Shown: positions 47,328-56,679 of the stretch, one piece after another
How the letters are laid out: each line of letters begins with the position of its first letter
How positions within the stretch are numbered: position 1 is the stretch's first letter
Origin: Spirosoma luteum DSM 19990
GTDB taxonomy: Bacteria; Bacteroidota; Bacteroidia; Cytophagales; Spirosomataceae
NCBI RefSeq assembly: GCF_000374065.1
Contig: NZ_KB893246.1
Location: 248,001 to 312,000, forward strand
DNA: 64,000 bases
Direction of reading: 5' to 3'
Program-made: the position numbers and the translations under genes
Notes under the pieces: generated by a model
What the model was told of the DNA's origin: nothing
The model's database searches: none
What the model saw: only the letters and a program-made list of their open reading frames with translations

Positions 47328-47468
47328 CAAACTCAGAGCAACGAGTTGACGACATACGAAGATGAAGGTCTGCATAAGAAACCACATCTGACTTTTCGAC
47401 AGATAAACCATGCAAACTATGGCTTTATATGTCATTCGAGGTCAGGTGCTGTGCATCCGACCTTTTTT
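47328..47468 (+). ncRNA. candidate ~140-nt leader or small RNA ending at an intrinsic terminator
   Basis: The stretch lies between a promoter-like element (47314-47321) and a U-rich terminator (47439-47468), after the sdhB terminator and before a second promoter element for rplC. Short complementary stretches (AACTC/GAGTT; AGATG/CATCT) allow folding. It could be an attenuated leader of the ribosomal operon or a free small RNA. A 25-codon frame (ATG 47410, TGA 47485) overlaps the terminator and could act as a leader peptide. No known RNA family recognised; existence is inferred from signals only. Confidence 0.35.
47439..47468 (+). terminator. intrinsic terminator/attenuator upstream of rplC
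   Basis: 47439-47449 pairs with 47453-47463 (one mismatch, one G-T wobble) around a TGT loop, followed by six T residues (47463-47468). It is the only U-rich terminator between sdhB and rplC and precedes the second promoter motif. Confidence 0.75.
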
Positions 47469-47523
47469 GTGTCATTTTCGGGCCTGATTGTTAAGCACAT
47501 ATAGGATTTACCTGATATTTGCC

Positions 47524-47531
47524 TACCTTTG
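47524..47531 (+). promoter_or_regulatory. -7 element TACCTTTG, promoter of the ribosomal cluster
   Basis: Exact TAnnTTTG match followed by CGG, 72 bases before the rplC ATG at 47604. It lies past the intrinsic terminator and is the best candidate for the main promoter of the S10-spc genes. No clear -33 TTG at the usual distance. Confidence 0.65.
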
Positions 47532-47603
47532 CGGCCCGATTCGGTGATTTGAATCGGGAGAATTTTACCTAATTTTTTACCTGCTTACTTTAAACAAACA
47601 CAA

Positions 47604-48224
47604 ATGTCTGGTTTAATTGGCAAGAAAATCGGGATGACCAGCGTGTACAATGCGGACGGGCAGGCTCTGGCATGTACAGTGATTGAGACGGGTCCCTGTG
47701 TCGTAACGCAAGTTCGTAGCATCGAGAAAGATGGCTACACAGCTGTGCAGCTGGGTTATGGCGATAAGAATGAGAAGCACAGTAACAAACCGGAGATTGG
47801 CCACTTCAAAAAGGCTGGTACTACCCCGAAGCGCAAACTGGTCGAATTTAAAGAATTTGAGCAGGAGTTAAGCTTGGGAGCAACACTCACGGTTGCCGAT
47901 GTATTTGCTGAGTTAGACTTCGTTGACGTTGTTGGCACAGTAAAGGGTCGTGGTTTCCAGGGTGTTGTAAAGCGTCATGGATTCGCTGGTGTGGGTGGTC
48001 AAACCCACGGTCAGCATAACCGGGGTCGTCACCCAGGTTCGATTGGTGCCTGCTCCTTTCCGTCACGTGTGTTCAAAGGTATTCGTATGGGTGGCCGCAT
48101 GGGCGGTAACCGCGTAAAGGTTCAGAACCTACGCGTTTTACGGGTTATGCCTGAGCAGAATCTGCTCGTTGTGAGTGGTTCGGTTCCCGGAGCTAAAAAT
48201 TCATACGTTATTATCGAGAAATAG
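47604..48224 (+). CDS. rplC: 50S ribosomal protein L3
   Basis: 206 residues, start [15 protein letters not shown]. The L3 core loop that reaches into the peptidyl-transferase region is visible ([35 protein letters not shown], with the Gln that is methylated in some bacteria). First gene of the cluster here: the usual rpsJ (S10) is not upstream, and sdhB precedes instead. Four bases separate it from rplD. Confidence 0.98.
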   Translation: MSGLIGKKIGMTSVYNADGQALACTVIETGPCVVTQVRSIEKDGYTAVQLGYGDKNEKHSNKPEIGHFKKAGTTPKRKLVEFKEFEQELSLGATLTVADVFAELDFVDVVGTVKGRGFQGVVKRHGFAGVGGQTHGQHNRGRHPGSIGACSFPSRVFKGIRMGGRMGGNRVKVQNLRVLRVMPEQNLLVVSGSVPGAKNSYVIIEK

Positions 48225-48227
48225 GTT

Positions 48228-48857
48228 ATGGAAGTAATCGTATATAACAGCAAAGGCGAGGACACAGGCAAAAAGGTCACTCTGCCGGAAGAGGTTTTCG
48301 GAATTGAACCGAACCAGCACGCGATTTACCTCGACGTGAAACAGTATCTGGCCAATCAGCGTCAGGGAACGCATAAAGCAAAAGAGCGGGCTGAAAATGC
48401 TCACTCGACCCGCAAACTAAAGAAACAGAAAGGCACGGGTGGTGCGCGTGCAGGTAGTGCCAAATCACCGGTATTCGTAGGTGGTGGTACCATTTTTGGA
48501 CCACGTCCCCGTGACTATAGTTTTAAGCTGAATAAGAAAGTAAAAGCGCTTGCCCGCCAGTCGGCTTATGCCGTAAAAGCGAAGGCAGAGAAGATTTCGG
48601 TTATCGACAACATCACGATTGAAGCACCCCGCACAAAAGATTATATTCAATTCCTGAATGATCTGAATCTAACGGGCCGCAAAACGTTACTCATCCTGCC
48701 CGATGTTAACCTGAATGTTGTCCTATCCAGCCGGAATGTGCAGAAGGCAAAAGTGACTACCGCTTCGCAGGTAAATACATATGACCTGATGAATGCCGAT
48801 CAACTGCTTATCAGCGAAGGAGCTTTGTCAACCATTCAAACTTTGTTCGACAAATAG
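48228..48857 (+). CDS. rplD: 50S ribosomal protein L4
   Basis: 209 residues, start MEVIVYNSKGEDTGKKV. The tunnel-lining loop is in KLKKQKGTGGARAGSAKSPVFVGGG. In enterobacteria L4 also represses its own operon; no matching leader is evident here. It is tightly packed between rplC and rplW (3-bp gaps). Confidence 0.98.
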   Translation: MEVIVYNSKGEDTGKKVTLPEEVFGIEPNQHAIYLDVKQYLANQRQGTHKAKERAENAHSTRKLKKQKGTGGARAGSAKSPVFVGGGTIFGPRPRDYSFKLNKKVKALARQSAYAVKAKAEKISVIDNITIEAPRTKDYIQFLNDLNLTGRKTLLILPDVNLNVVLSSRNVQKAKVTTASQVNTYDLMNADQLLISEGALSTIQTLFDK

Positions 48858-48860
48858 ACC

Positions 48861-49148
48861 ATGAGCATACTGAAACGACCAATCGTCACTGAAAAAATGA
48901 CGGGCCTGAACAAGCAGGGAAAATATGCTTTTGAGGTCGAACTAAAAGCCAACAAACTCGAAATTGGCAAAGCCATCGAGAAAATGTACGGCGTAAACGT
49001 TGAAGCTGTCAATACCTTCCGTGTATACGGAAAGAAGCGTAGCAAGAATATCAATGGACGTGTTGTATCGGGTAAAACCCCAACTACGAAAAAAGCAATC
49101 GTAACGGTTGCAGAGGGCGAAGTAATCGATATTTACGCAGACCTGTAA
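48861..49148 (+). CDS. rplW: 50S ribosomal protein L23
   Basis: 95 residues, start [19 protein letters not shown]. Typical L23 ([32 protein letters not shown]). It sits at the tunnel exit and is the docking site for trigger factor and SRP. In operon with rplD and rplB. Confidence 0.98.
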   Translation: MSILKRPIVTEKMTGLNKQGKYAFEVELKANKLEIGKAIEKMYGVNVEAVNTFRVYGKKRSKNINGRVVSGKTPTTKKAIVTVAEGEVIDIYADL

Positions 49149-49174
49149 ACCGTAGCTCTACCAATAAATCAGTC

Positions 49175-49999
49175 ATGGGAGTTAAAAAACTAAGACCAAT
49201 AACGCCGAGTACACGTTTTCGCGTGGCACCCGACTTTGCGGAAATAACAGCCTCCAAGCCAGAAAAAAGTCTGCTGGAGCCCATTAAGAGAACCGGTGGC
49301 CGGAACAATGAAGGTCACCGCACTATGCGCTACATTGGAGGAGGTCATAAGCGGCATTACCGCATTATTGATTTCAAGCGCGATAAAGTCGGCCAGACAG
49401 CCGAAGTTTTGACTGTAGAATACGATCCAAACCGTTCGGCACGTATTTCTTTAGTGCAATACGCCGACGGCGAAAAGCGCTATATCATTGCGCCACAAGG
49501 CATTACCGTAGGTCAGACGATTCAGTCGGGCGAAGGTGTTACGCCTGATGTTGGTAATGCTATGCCGCTGGCCGCAATGCCTATTGGTACTATTGTTCAT
49601 AACATTGAGCTGACACCAGGAAAAGGTGGCTCGATGGCTCGCTCGGCTGGCACATACGCTCAGCTAGTTGGTCGTGAAGAAAAGTATGCTATCCTGCGTT
49701 TACCCTCTGGTGAAACCCGTCGGGTTTTGAGCGCAGGTATGGCAACGGTTGGTTCTGTATCCAATCCGGATCACATGAACGTAGTAATAGGTAAGGCTGG
49801 CCGGAGCCGTTGGCTGGGTCGTCGCCCCCGTGTTCGTGCTGTGGTTATGAACCCTGTTGATCACCCGATGGGTGGTGGTGAGGGACGGGCATCCGGTGGT
49901 CACCCACGTTCGCGCAATGGCCAGTTTGCTAAAGGTCAGAAAACCCGTAGCAAGAACAAGGCATCTGAAAGCATGATTATTAGCCGACGCAAAAAGTAA
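49175..49999 (+). CDS. rplB: 50S ribosomal protein L2
   Basis: 274 residues, start [15 protein letters not shown]. The C-terminal [20 protein letters not shown] block carries the conserved His near the peptidyl-transferase centre. Needed for subunit association. 26-bp gap after rplW; 9 bp to rpsS. Confidence 0.98.
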   Translation: MGVKKLRPITPSTRFRVAPDFAEITASKPEKSLLEPIKRTGGRNNEGHRTMRYIGGGHKRHYRIIDFKRDKVGQTAEVLTVEYDPNRSARISLVQYADGEKRYIIAPQGITVGQTIQSGEGVTPDVGNAMPLAAMPIGTIVHNIELTPGKGGSMARSAGTYAQLVGREEKYAILRLPSGETRRVLSAGMATVGSVSNPDHMNVVIGKAGRSRWLGRRPRVRAVVMNPVDHPMGGGEGRASGGHPRSRNGQFAKGQKTRSKNKASESMIISRRKK

Positions 50000-50008
50000 C
50001 AGATAAAA

Positions 50009-50287
50009 ATGGCACGTTCACTCAAAAAAGGCCCATATATTGATTTCCGCCTGGATAATAAGGTTCAGACACAGAATGATTCGGGCAAGAAATCGGTCAT
50101 CAAAACTTGGTCGCGTCGTTCGATGATTTCGCCAGATTTTGTAGGCCATACTTTCGCTGTTCACAACGGCAACAAGTTTATTCCGGTTTACGTAACGGAG
50201 AATATGGTTGGTCACAAACTCGGTGAGTTTTCACCAACGCGCAACTTCCGCGGACACACCGCAAAGAAAGACAAGGGCAAACGATAA
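50009..50287 (+). CDS. rpsS: 30S ribosomal protein S19
   Basis: 92 residues, start [15 protein letters not shown], typical family ending ([20 protein letters not shown]). Forms the S13/S19 head contact to L5 and tRNA. A 69-bp inverted-repeat spacer follows. Confidence 0.98.
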   Translation: MARSLKKGPYIDFRLDNKVQTQNDSGKKSVIKTWSRRSMISPDFVGHTFAVHNGNKFIPVYVTENMVGHKLGEFSPTRNFRGHTAKKDKGKR

Positions 50288-50356
50288 GTAGTTTACGGTA
50301 TTCGATTTACGGTTTTAGCGAACTGTAAACCGTGAACCAAAACCGAAACCAAAAAA
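50288..50356. repeat. imperfect inverted-repeat spacer rpsS-rplV (GTTTACGG words)
   Basis: The left half contains GTTTACGGTATTCGATTTACGG and the right half its complement-like words (CTGTAAACCGTGAACC, ACCGAAACC). They pair imperfectly over most of the spacer. No start or TAnnTTTG motif inside. Confidence 0.6.
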
Positions 50357-50749
50357 ATGGAAGCAGTAGCAAAACTTAAAGATGTGCCCACGTCGCCCCG
50401 TAAGATGCGGTTAATCGCCGATCTGATTCGTGGTCAGCGCGTTAGCCGGGCGTTGGGCCTGTTAAAATATCAGCCTCAGGCTGGTGCCGACGTGTTGCAG
50501 AAAGTGCTTTTGTCGGCCGTTGCCAACTGGCAGCAGAAAAACGAAGATGAGCGTATTGAAGACGCTGACCTTTATGTAAAAACTATTTTTGTTGATGGTG
50601 GTCCTATGCTGAAGCGTTTGCGCCCGGCCCCTCAGGGTCGTGGTCATCGAATTCGGAAGCGTTCCAATCACATTACCATTGTGGTTGACAGCGCAGCGCA
50701 ACCGCTGTTGGAGTCGGCAGAAGCAGAAACCCCTGAAAACGAGAATTAA
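50357..50749 (+). CDS. rplV: 50S ribosomal protein L22
   Basis: 130 residues, start [19 protein letters not shown]; the macrolide-site hairpin region is [31 protein letters not shown] short acidic tail ([12 protein letters not shown]) extends past the usual end. Lines the exit tunnel. Three bases to rpsC. Confidence 0.98.
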   Translation: MEAVAKLKDVPTSPRKMRLIADLIRGQRVSRALGLLKYQPQAGADVLQKVLLSAVANWQQKNEDERIEDADLYVKTIFVDGGPMLKRLRPAPQGRGHRIRKRSNHITIVVDSAAQPLLESAEAETPENEN

Positions 50750-50752
50750 GAA

Positions 50753-51631
50753 ATGGGACAAAAGATAAATCCAATTGGCCTGCGACTTGGTATAGTTCGT
50801 GGCTGGGAATCAAGCTGGTACGGAGGTAAGGAATTTGCAGAAAAACTCGTAGAAGACGAGAAGATCCGTAAGTATGTAGCCGCTCGTATTCCGAAGGGTG
50901 CCATTGCACGGGTTGTCATTGAACGTACCCTCAAACGCGTTACTCTAACAATTCATACGGCACGTCCGGGTATTGTTATTGGTAAAGGGGGGGGCGAAGT
51001 AGATAAGATCAAAGAAGAATTAAAAAAGATTACGGGCAAAGATGTCCAGATCAACATCTTCGAGATCAAACGTCCGGAAGTTGATGCGAAATTGGTTGGT
51101 GAAGCCATTGCTCAACAACTACAGGCTCGTATTTCATTCCGTCGTGCTATGAAGCAGGCTATCCAGTCAGCACTTCGGGTAGGCGCACAAGGTATCAAAG
51201 TGAAAGTATCGGGCCGTTTAGGTGGGGCAGAAATTGCCCGCTCAGAGCAGTATAAAGAGGGCCGTGTCCCTCTGCACACGCTTCGTGCTGATATCGATTA
51301 CGCTATCTCTGAGGCACAAACTGTATATGGTAAAATCGGCATCAAGGTGTGGATTTTCAAAGGTGAAGTGTACGGAAAGCGTGATTTATCGCCAGCCGCT
51401 ATGATGACTCAGGCACAGGCTGGTGAGCGTTCTACCTCATCGAGTGACCGTGGCGATCGCCGTGGCCCTCGTGGTGACCGCGATGGAAACGACCGCGGTG
51501 GTCGGGGTCGGGGTGAGCGTGGTGCAAATGACCGTGGTGGCAACCGTGGTGGTGGAGGCCAGGGCGGTGGCAACCGTGGTGGCGGAGGCCAGGGCGGTGG
51601 TAACCGTGGCGGTGCAGGACCAAGACGATAA
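50753..51631 (+). CDS. rpsC: 30S ribosomal protein S3 with Arg/Gly-rich C-terminal tail
   Basis: 292 residues, about 60 more than a usual S3. Residues 1-~220 are normal: KH domain with [16 protein letters not shown] and the S3_C domain ([28 protein letters not shown]). From ~225 the chain becomes Ser/Asp/Arg/Gly-rich ([16 protein letters not shown]) and ends in 10-residue repeats of [10 protein letters not shown] type, encoded by 30-bp direct repeats at 51541-51618. S3 is at the mRNA entry channel and has helicase-like function, so an RGG-like tail could add RNA contacts. Start clear, ATG 50753. Confidence 0.97.
   Translation: MGQKINPIGLRLGIVRGWESSWYGGKEFAEKLVEDEKIRKYVAARIPKGAIARVVIERTLKRVTLTIHTARPGIVIGKGGGEVDKIKEELKKITGKDVQINIFEIKRPEVDAKLVGEAIAQQLQARISFRRAMKQAIQSALRVGAQGIKVKVSGRLGGAEIARSEQYKEGRVPLHTLRADIDYAISEAQTVYGKIGIKVWIFKGEVYGKRDLSPAAMMTQAQAGERSTSSSDRGDRRGPRGDRDGNDRGGRGRGERGANDRGGNRGGGGQGGGNRGGGGQGGGNRGGAGPRR
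51541..51618 (+). repeat. 30-bp tandem repeat in the 3' end of rpsC
   Basis: Units 51541-51570 and 51571-51600 differ at one base; a partial third unit is 51601-51618. The 30-bp period keeps frame and encodes 10-residue Gly/Arg/Asn/Gln units. Confidence 0.9.
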
Positions 51632-51747
51632 ATTCAGTCAGGTAGTCGATCAGTCTGTCAGTCGGAAATTGATAAAAGAAATTTTCTTTCCCGACTTAAT
51701 AACTGACTGACTCAATTACTGGCTAACTGATTAACTGATATTGAGCT
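51632..51747. repeat. inverted-repeat spacer rpsC-rplP (CAGTCAG words)
   Basis: The left side has CAGTCAGG, GTCTGTCAGTCGG; the right side has CCGACTTAATAACTGACTGACT and GGCTAACTGATTAACTGAT. The halves pair imperfectly around the central AAATTGATAAAAGAAATTTTC. No promoter consensus seen. Confidence 0.55.
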
Positions 51748-52179
51748 ATGTTACAGCCAAAAAGAACAAGATTTCGCAAACAGCACAAAGGAAGGATTCC
51801 AGGCATTGCGTCACGCGGCCACGAAATTGCTTTCGGTACATTCGGTATCAAATCGCTTGAGCCTGGCCGGATAACTGCCCGCCAGATTGAAGCTGCCCGT
51901 ATTTCTGTAACCAGAGCGATGAAACGCGAAGGCCAGGTTTGGATTCGGATTTTCCCCGACAAGCCAATTACCAAGAAACCGGCTGAAGTACGGATGGGTA
52001 AAGGTAAAGGTGCCCCTGAGTATTGGGTGGCTGTAGTTAAACCCGGAACCATCATGTTCGAAGCGACAGGTGTGGATCTGGCGACGGGAATGGAAGCCCT
52101 GCGTCTGGCCGCCCAGAAGTTGCCCGTTCGGACAAAGTTTGTAGTCCGGCGCGATTATCAGGAGCAAGGCGAAGAATAG
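51748..52179 (+). CDS. rplP: 50S ribosomal protein L16
   Basis: 143 residues, start [17 protein letters not shown]16 signatures: [23 protein letters not shown] and [20 protein letters not shown]. Positions A-site tRNA and 5S rRNA. 21 bp to rpmC. Confidence 0.98.
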   Translation: MLQPKRTRFRKQHKGRIPGIASRGHEIAFGTFGIKSLEPGRITARQIEAARISVTRAMKREGQVWIRIFPDKPITKKPAEVRMGKGKGAPEYWVAVVKPGTIMFEATGVDLATGMEALRLAAQKLPVRTKFVVRRDYQEQGEE

Positions 52180-52200
52180 TATTCTTAAGCGACGAACAAG

Positions 52201-52395
52201 ATGAAAAAAGAAGATTTAAAAGGGTTATCGGCTGATGAGTTACGTACCGAAATTGGTGCGGAGCAGGATCGCCTGCTGAAACTAAAGTTTGCGCATGCCG
52301 TATCTCCTATCGAGAACCCAATGCGCATCCGCGAAAGCCGCAAACGGATTGCTCGCCTGCATACGCAACTGACAGTTAAATCGCAGCAAGCCTAA
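52201..52395 (+). CDS. rpmC: 50S ribosomal protein L29
   Basis: 64 residues, start MKKEDLKGLSADELR; two long helices with the KLKFAHAVSPIENPMRIRESRKRIARL core. Near the tunnel exit. 12 bp to rpsQ. Confidence 0.97.
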   Translation: MKKEDLKGLSADELRTEIGAEQDRLLKLKFAHAVSPIENPMRIRESRKRIARLHTQLTVKSQQA

Positions 52396-52407
52396 CAAGA
52401 TAAGACG

Positions 52408-52815
52408 ATGGAAGAGCAACAAGCACCAGAACCACAGGCTGAAGCAACTGCACCGGTGGTAGCAGAGACAGCACTACCGGAGGAATCAAAAGCCCCTGTG
52501 GAAACAGCGAAAGAAGAGCCGAAAGCAGCCACTTCAATAACTGGAGAAGCCAATTCGGTTTCTGAACGGAACGCCCGGAAAGAGCGTATCGGACGGGTGA
52601 CAAGCAATAAAATGCAAAAGACGATCACTGTTGCCATTGATCGTAAGGTAAAACACCCAATGTATGGCAAGTTCATGAACAAGACGAAAAAACTGACTGT
52701 TCATGACGAGAAGAATGAGTGTGGTATCGGTGATACTGTTCGTGTGATGGAAACCCGTCCCATGAGCAAAAATAAGCGTTGGCGTTTAATCGAAATCATC
52801 GAAAAAGCGAAGTAA
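52408..52815 (+). CDS. rpsQ: 30S ribosomal protein S17 with acidic N-terminal extension
   Basis: 135 residues, while S17 is normally ~85. Residues ~55-135 are ordinary S17 ([21 protein letters not shown] ... [12 protein letters not shown]). Residues 1-~52 are a low-complexity Glu/Ala/Pro segment ([18 protein letters not shown]...). The extension is in frame with ATG 52408, 12 bp after rpmC, and no in-frame Met lies between it and the S17 core except in NKMQK, inside the core. The long form is therefore probably translated. Confidence 0.95.
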   Translation: MEEQQAPEPQAEATAPVVAETALPEESKAPVETAKEEPKAATSITGEANSVSERNARKERIGRVTSNKMQKTITVAIDRKVKHPMYGKFMNKTKKLTVHDEKNECGIGDTVRVMETRPMSKNKRWRLIEIIEKAK

Positions 52816-52818
52816 GCC

Positions 52819-53187
52819 ATGGTACAGCAAGAATCAAGATTAGGAGTAGCCGATAACAGTGGTGCTAAAGAAGTGCTGGTTATCCGCGTCCTGGGCGGTA
52901 CGGGTAAGCGGTATGCATCAGTCGGTGACAAGATTGTCGTGACGGTGAAACAGGCCCTGTCGTCCAGCAGTATGAAGAAAGGTACAGTGTCAAAAGCTGT
53001 GGTTGTTCGGACAAAGAAGGAAGTACGTCGGAAAGACGGGTCATATATTCGTTTTGAAGATAACGCAGCCGTGTTGCTCAACAATAATGATGAGCCACGT
53101 GGTACCCGGATTTTTGGACCCGTAGCTCGCGAATTGCGCGAGAAGCAGTTCATGAAAATTGTATCGTTAGCCCCGGAAGTATTATAA
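52819..53187 (+). CDS. rplN: 50S ribosomal protein L14
   Basis: 122 residues, start [20 protein letters not shown], ends [11 protein letters not shown]; standard length. Interface protein of the large subunit. Three bases after rpsQ and three before rplX. Confidence 0.98.
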   Translation: MVQQESRLGVADNSGAKEVLVIRVLGGTGKRYASVGDKIVVTVKQALSSSSMKKGTVSKAVVVRTKKEVRRKDGSYIRFEDNAAVLLNNNDEPRGTRIFGPVARELREKQFMKIVSLAPEVL

Positions 53188-53190
53188 GCC

Positions 53191-53562
53191 ATGGAGAAGA
53201 AAATAACGCTACCAAAACATAAATTCCACGTAAAGACGGGCGATACGGTCGTCGTTATTGGCGGAAACTCGAAAGGGCAGCGCGGAGTGGTGCAGGAAGT
53301 GATCGTAGAAAAGGATCGTGCCCGCGTTGAGGGTGTAGCTATGATTACCAAACACCTGAAACCAACTGCGTCTAACCCGCAAGGAAGCTTGGAGAAAACG
53401 GAAGGATCAATCCACATTAGTAACCTGAAACTGGTTGATCCTGCTACTGGCGAATCTACCCGCACTGGTCGTAAATTGAACGACAAAGGCAAACTGCAGC
53501 GCTTCTCTAAGAAGACGGGCAACTTCATTCCTGATCGGTCTGCCGATGCAGGTCGTAAATAA
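53191..53562 (+). CDS. rplX: 50S ribosomal protein L24
   Basis: 123 residues with the KOW motif ([26 protein letters not shown]). An assembly initiator protein bound near the 5' end of 23S rRNA. A slightly longer basic C-terminal tail than the E. coli form. 14 bp to rplE. Confidence 0.98.
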   Translation: MEKKITLPKHKFHVKTGDTVVVIGGNSKGQRGVVQEVIVEKDRARVEGVAMITKHLKPTASNPQGSLEKTEGSIHISNLKLVDPATGESTRTGRKLNDKGKLQRFSKKTGNFIPDRSADAGRK

Positions 53563-53576
53563 AAAGGTCGAAAAAG

Positions 53577-54131
53577 ATGGCAACGCCAAGACTTAAAGAA
53601 AAGTACGTAAACGAGATTGTACCTCAATTGAAAGACAAGTTTCAGTATAAGTCGGTTATGCAAGTACCGCGTTTGAACAAGATTGTCATCAATAAGGGCA
53701 TCGGAGCCGCTGTCGCCGACAAGAAATTGGTTGACGTAGGGGTAGATGAACTGACGACTATCACGGGCCAGAAAGCTATTCCGACAATGTCGAAAAAGGC
53801 CGTTTCTAACTTCAAACTACGGGAAAAGATGCCCATTGGTGCGAAAGTGACGCTACGTGGTGTGAAAATGTATGAATTCCTGGACCGGTTGACAACAGTT
53901 GCGTTGCCACGAGTTCGTGACTTCAAAGGCATTAGCGACAAGGGATTTGACGGCCGTGGTAATTACACATTCGGCGTACAGGAGCAAATCATCTTCCCGG
54001 AAATTAGCATTGATAAAGTAGCACGGATTTCGGGTATGGATATCACATTCGTGACAACCGCCAATACCGATAACGAGAGCTATGAGCTGCTAAAAGCGAT
54101 GGGGATGCCGTTTGCTAAAAGTGGTAAATAA
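53577..54131 (+). CDS. rplE: 50S ribosomal protein L5
   Basis: 184 residues, start [18 protein letters not shown]; ends in the family block [29 protein letters not shown]. Binds 5S rRNA in the central protuberance. 23 bp to rpsN. Confidence 0.98.
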   Translation: MATPRLKEKYVNEIVPQLKDKFQYKSVMQVPRLNKIVINKGIGAAVADKKLVDVGVDELTTITGQKAIPTMSKKAVSNFKLREKMPIGAKVTLRGVKMYEFLDRLTTVALPRVRDFKGISDKGFDGRGNYTFGVQEQIIFPEISIDKVARISGMDITFVTTANTDNESYELLKAMGMPFAKSGK

Positions 54132-54154
54132 TAACCGACACAAAGGCTAAAATA

Positions 54155-54424
54155 ATGGCAAAAGAATCAATCAAAGCACGGGAGCGGAAACGTGAAGCGT
54201 TAGTGGCCAAATATGCCGTGAAACGGGCAGCCTTAAAGGCCGCCGGTGACTATATCGGTCTTGACAAGCTACCTAAAAATGCATCACCTGTTCGGCTGCA
54301 TAACCGTTGTAAATTAACGGGACGTCCTCGGGGTTATATGCGCAAGTTTGGTATCTCTCGGGTAACATTCCGGGAAATGGCATCAGCGGGTAAAATTCCA
54401 GGTGTAACAAAAGCGAGCTGGTAG
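54155..54424 (+). CDS. rpsN: 30S ribosomal protein S14 (zinc-free type)
   Basis: 89 residues, the long form. It keeps [21 protein letters not shown] but has only one cysteine, so it cannot form the four-Cys zinc site of the short S14. Located in the 30S head. A 90-bp spacer with an internal promoter element follows. Confidence 0.97.
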   Translation: MAKESIKARERKREALVAKYAVKRAALKAAGDYIGLDKLPKNASPVRLHNRCKLTGRPRGYMRKFGISRVTFREMASAGKIPGVTKASW

Positions 54425-54460
54425 TTCCAGCTTCCATTTCTATTTGAAATTCAGTTCCCG

Positions 54461-54468
54461 TAATTTTG
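54461..54468 (+). promoter_or_regulatory. internal -7 element TAATTTTG before rpsH
   Basis: Exact TAnnTTTG match followed by CGA, in the rpsN-rpsH spacer, 46 bases before the rpsH ATG. A TTTG at 54443-54446 lies 14 nt upstream, shorter than the usual spacing. Possible internal promoter for the second half of the spc genes. Confidence 0.5.
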
Positions 54469-54514
54469 CGAACTTCTTAAAATAGGGAGGTTTGTAAGTA
54501 ACGCAACGCTAAGA

Positions 54515-54913
54515 ATGAATACAGATCCAATAGCAGATTTCCTAACTCGTGTTAGAAACGCCATCCGGGCCAAGCACCGGGTTGTCGAAATCCCTGCTTC
54601 GAACATAAAGAAAGAAATTACCAAAGTTTTGTACGACAAAGGGTTTATCCAGAACTACAAGTTCGACGATAGTACCCCACAAGGTATCATTAAGATTGCC
54701 CTTAAGTACAATCCCACAACGAAGCAACCCGCTATCGTTGATCTGCAACGCATCAGCCGTCCGGGCTTACGTCAGTATCGGGGTGCCGACAACTTGCCGC
54801 GTATCCTGAACGGATTAGGTGTAGCTATCATCTCAACCTCTAAAGGTGTGATGACGGATAAAGAAGCGAAGACATTGAATGTCGGCGGAGAGGTATTGTG
54901 TTACGTATATTAA
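54515..54913 (+). CDS. rpsH: 30S ribosomal protein S8
   Basis: 132 residues, start [21 protein letters not shown], end block [26 protein letters not shown]. Central-domain assembly protein; represses the spc operon in E. coli. 13 bp to rplF. Confidence 0.98.
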   Translation: MNTDPIADFLTRVRNAIRAKHRVVEIPASNIKKEITKVLYDKGFIQNYKFDDSTPQGIIKIALKYNPTTKQPAIVDLQRISRPGLRQYRGADNLPRILNGLGVAIISTSKGVMTDKEAKTLNVGGEVLCYVY

Positions 54914-54926
54914 TTCGAACTGAACG

Positions 54927-55484
54927 ATGTCACGCATAGGTAAGAAACCCATCGCCCTTCCAAGCAACGTTACGCTGTCTGTTGACGCGCAGAACGTAGT
55001 TACGGTAACAGGGCCTAAAGGCACCCTGACCCAGTCGGTTGATCCGGACATTTCGGTAGCAATCGAAGAAGGTCAGATTCAAGTATCCCGGCCTACAGAG
55101 CAGAAACGCCATAAAGCATTACATGGCCTATACCGGTCCCTGGTAAGCAACATGGTACAGGGGGTAAGCGAAGGCTACAAACTTGATCTTGAAGTTATCG
55201 GAGTTGGTTATAAGGCTTCCGTTACAAACAATATCCTTGAGTTACAACTTGGCTATTCGCACAATGTGTATGTAGCCGTACCGGGTGAGATTAAAGTAAC
55301 TGCTGTAACTGAGAAAGGGCAGAATCCGAAAGTATATCTGGAAGGTTCGGATAAACAACTTCTCGGTGACGTAGCGGCTAAAATCCGTTCACTGCGTAAA
55401 GTAGAACCCTACAAAGGCAAAGGTATTCGCTTTGTTGGTGAGCAGGTTCGCCGTAAAGCTGGTAAGTCTTCGTCTAAAAAATAA
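54927..55484 (+). CDS. rplF: 50S ribosomal protein L6
   Basis: 185 residues, two repeated L6 domains; signature near the end PYKGKGIRFVGEQVRRKAGKS. Supports the factor-binding site. Followed by a 107-bp inverted-repeat spacer. Confidence 0.98.
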   Translation: MSRIGKKPIALPSNVTLSVDAQNVVTVTGPKGTLTQSVDPDISVAIEEGQIQVSRPTEQKRHKALHGLYRSLVSNMVQGVSEGYKLDLEVIGVGYKASVTNNILELQLGYSHNVYVAVPGEIKVTAVTEKGQNPKVYLEGSDKQLLGDVAAKIRSLRKVEPYKGKGIRFVGEQVRRKAGKSSSKK

Positions 55485-55492
55485 AGTTTGTT

Positions 55493-55543
55493 GTTTGAAA
55501 TTTGATAGTAGCGTCTTAGTACGGTCATTATCAAATTTCAAAC
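55493..55543. repeat. 15-bp perfect inverted repeat in the rplF-rplR spacer
   Basis: Arms 55493-55507 and 55529-55543 are exact complements (GTTTGAAATTTGATA) with a 21-nt loop. It is inside an operon, so it is not expected to act as a full terminator; a further related word (CAAGCATCAAATTAC) follows on the right. Confidence 0.8.
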
Positions 55544-55591
55544 GTCAAGCATCAAATTACTTAAACGCCTATTTGGTCGGAATCAAATAAG

Positions 55592-55945
55592 ATGGCAACG
55601 AACAAGCAAGAAAGGAGACAGCGGATCAAATTTAGCATCCGCGCAAAACTGTCAGGTACGGCCGAGCGCCCACGCTTATCAGTTTTTCGCTCAAACAAAG
55701 CGATATACGCCCAACTGATTGACGATATAGCTGGTCGCACATTAGCGGCAGCCTCGTCGGTAGAGTTGAAAAGTGAGGCCGAAGGCAACACGATAGAAAC
55801 GGCGAAAAAAGTAGGCCAGCGTTTGGCTGAAAAAGCAGTTGCTCAGAATATCAGCACAGCCGTATTCGACCGCAATGGGTACCTGTATCACGGTAAAGTA
55901 AAAGCATTGGCCGATGCAGCCCGTGAGGGTGGCCTTAAGTTCTAA
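55592..55945 (+). CDS. rplR: 50S ribosomal protein L18
   Basis: 117 residues, start [20 protein letters not shown]; ends [26 protein letters not shown]. Binds 5S rRNA with L5. 17 bp to rpsE. Confidence 0.98.
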   Translation: MATNKQERRQRIKFSIRAKLSGTAERPRLSVFRSNKAIYAQLIDDIAGRTLAAASSVELKSEAEGNTIETAKKVGQRLAEKAVAQNISTAVFDRNGYLYHGKVKALADAAREGGLKF

Positions 55946-55962
55946 GCATTAACTGCGAAAAG

Positions 55963-56481
55963 ATGAATATCAATTCAGCAAGACCGACGAAGTTTAACGA
56001 AGCTGACCTGAAGGAAAAGGTCGTAGCTATTAACCGTGTCGCGAAAGTAGTAAAAGGTGGTCGCCGGTTTAGTTTCTCGGCAATTGTCGTCGTCGGCGAT
56101 GGTAACGGTGTTGTAGGTTATGGATTGGGTAAAGCCAACGAAGTAACTGATGCAATTGCCAAAGGAGTAGAAGATGCCAAGAAAAACCTGGTACAGATTC
56201 CTCTCTTGAAGCGCACAGTCCCCCACGAGATGGAAGGTAAGTTCAGCGGTGGCTTTGTCCTGCTGAAGCCAGCCGCGCCGGGTACGGGTGTCATTGCCGG
56301 TGGCGCTATGCGCGCCGTTCTGGAATCTGCTGGTGTGCATGATATCTTAGCAAAATCGAAAGGATCATCAAACCCGCACAACGTGGTGAAAGCTACGCTT
56401 GATGCACTATTAAAAATGCGTTTACCACATCAGGTAGCATTTCAGCGTCAGGTGAGCTTGTCAAAAGTGTTTAACGGTTAA
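55963..56481 (+). CDS. rpsE: 30S ribosomal protein S5
   Basis: 172 residues. dsRBD-like N half ([40 protein letters not shown]) and the C half with [37 protein letters not shown]. Acts at the mRNA entry site and in fidelity. 17 bp to rpmD. Confidence 0.98.
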   Translation: MNINSARPTKFNEADLKEKVVAINRVAKVVKGGRRFSFSAIVVVGDGNGVVGYGLGKANEVTDAIAKGVEDAKKNLVQIPLLKRTVPHEMEGKFSGGFVLLKPAAPGTGVIAGGAMRAVLESAGVHDILAKSKGSSNPHNVVKATLDALLKMRLPHQVAFQRQVSLSKVFNG

Positions 56482-56498
56482 TAAACGGAGCAACAGAC

Positions 56499-56678
56499 AT
56501 GGCACAAGTACGCATTACGCAGGTCAGCAGCACTATCAAGCGGCCGTTATCTCAGAAAAATGCCATTAAGTCGTTAGGCTTGGGCAAAATCAACCACAGT
56601 GTCGAATTGGAATACAATGACTCACTGAAGGGTGCTATCAATAAGGTGCAGCACTTAGTGAAGGTTGAAGAAATTTAA
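56499..56678 (+). CDS. rpmD: 50S ribosomal protein L30
   Basis: 59 residues (MAQVRITQVSSTIKRPLSQ ... HLVKVEEI), ATG 56499 to TAA 56678. Typical L30 with TQVSSTIKRP and TLxxLGL-like KSLGLGKINHSVE. In the spc order S5-L30-L15. Confidence 0.97.
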   Translation: MAQVRITQVSSTIKRPLSQKNAIKSLGLGKINHSVELEYNDSLKGAINKVQHLVKVEEI

Positions 56679-56679
56679 G

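Noticed and set aside
47319..47504. 61-codon frame upstream of rplC as a possible S10 or small protein
   Set aside because: No resemblance to S10 (~100 residues) and it crosses a U-rich terminator; better explained as non-coding leader.
50987..50994. Run of eight G in rpsC as a possible phase-variable or frameshift site
   Set aside because: It encodes the invariant GKGGGE of the KH domain and the frame is intact; no sign of alternative product.
52701..53663. Minus-strand open frame of 320 codons across rplN and rplX
   Set aside because: It lies wholly antisense to well-conserved ribosomal genes, is rich in Ser/Thr/Arg/Phe as expected for a shadow frame, and matches no family.
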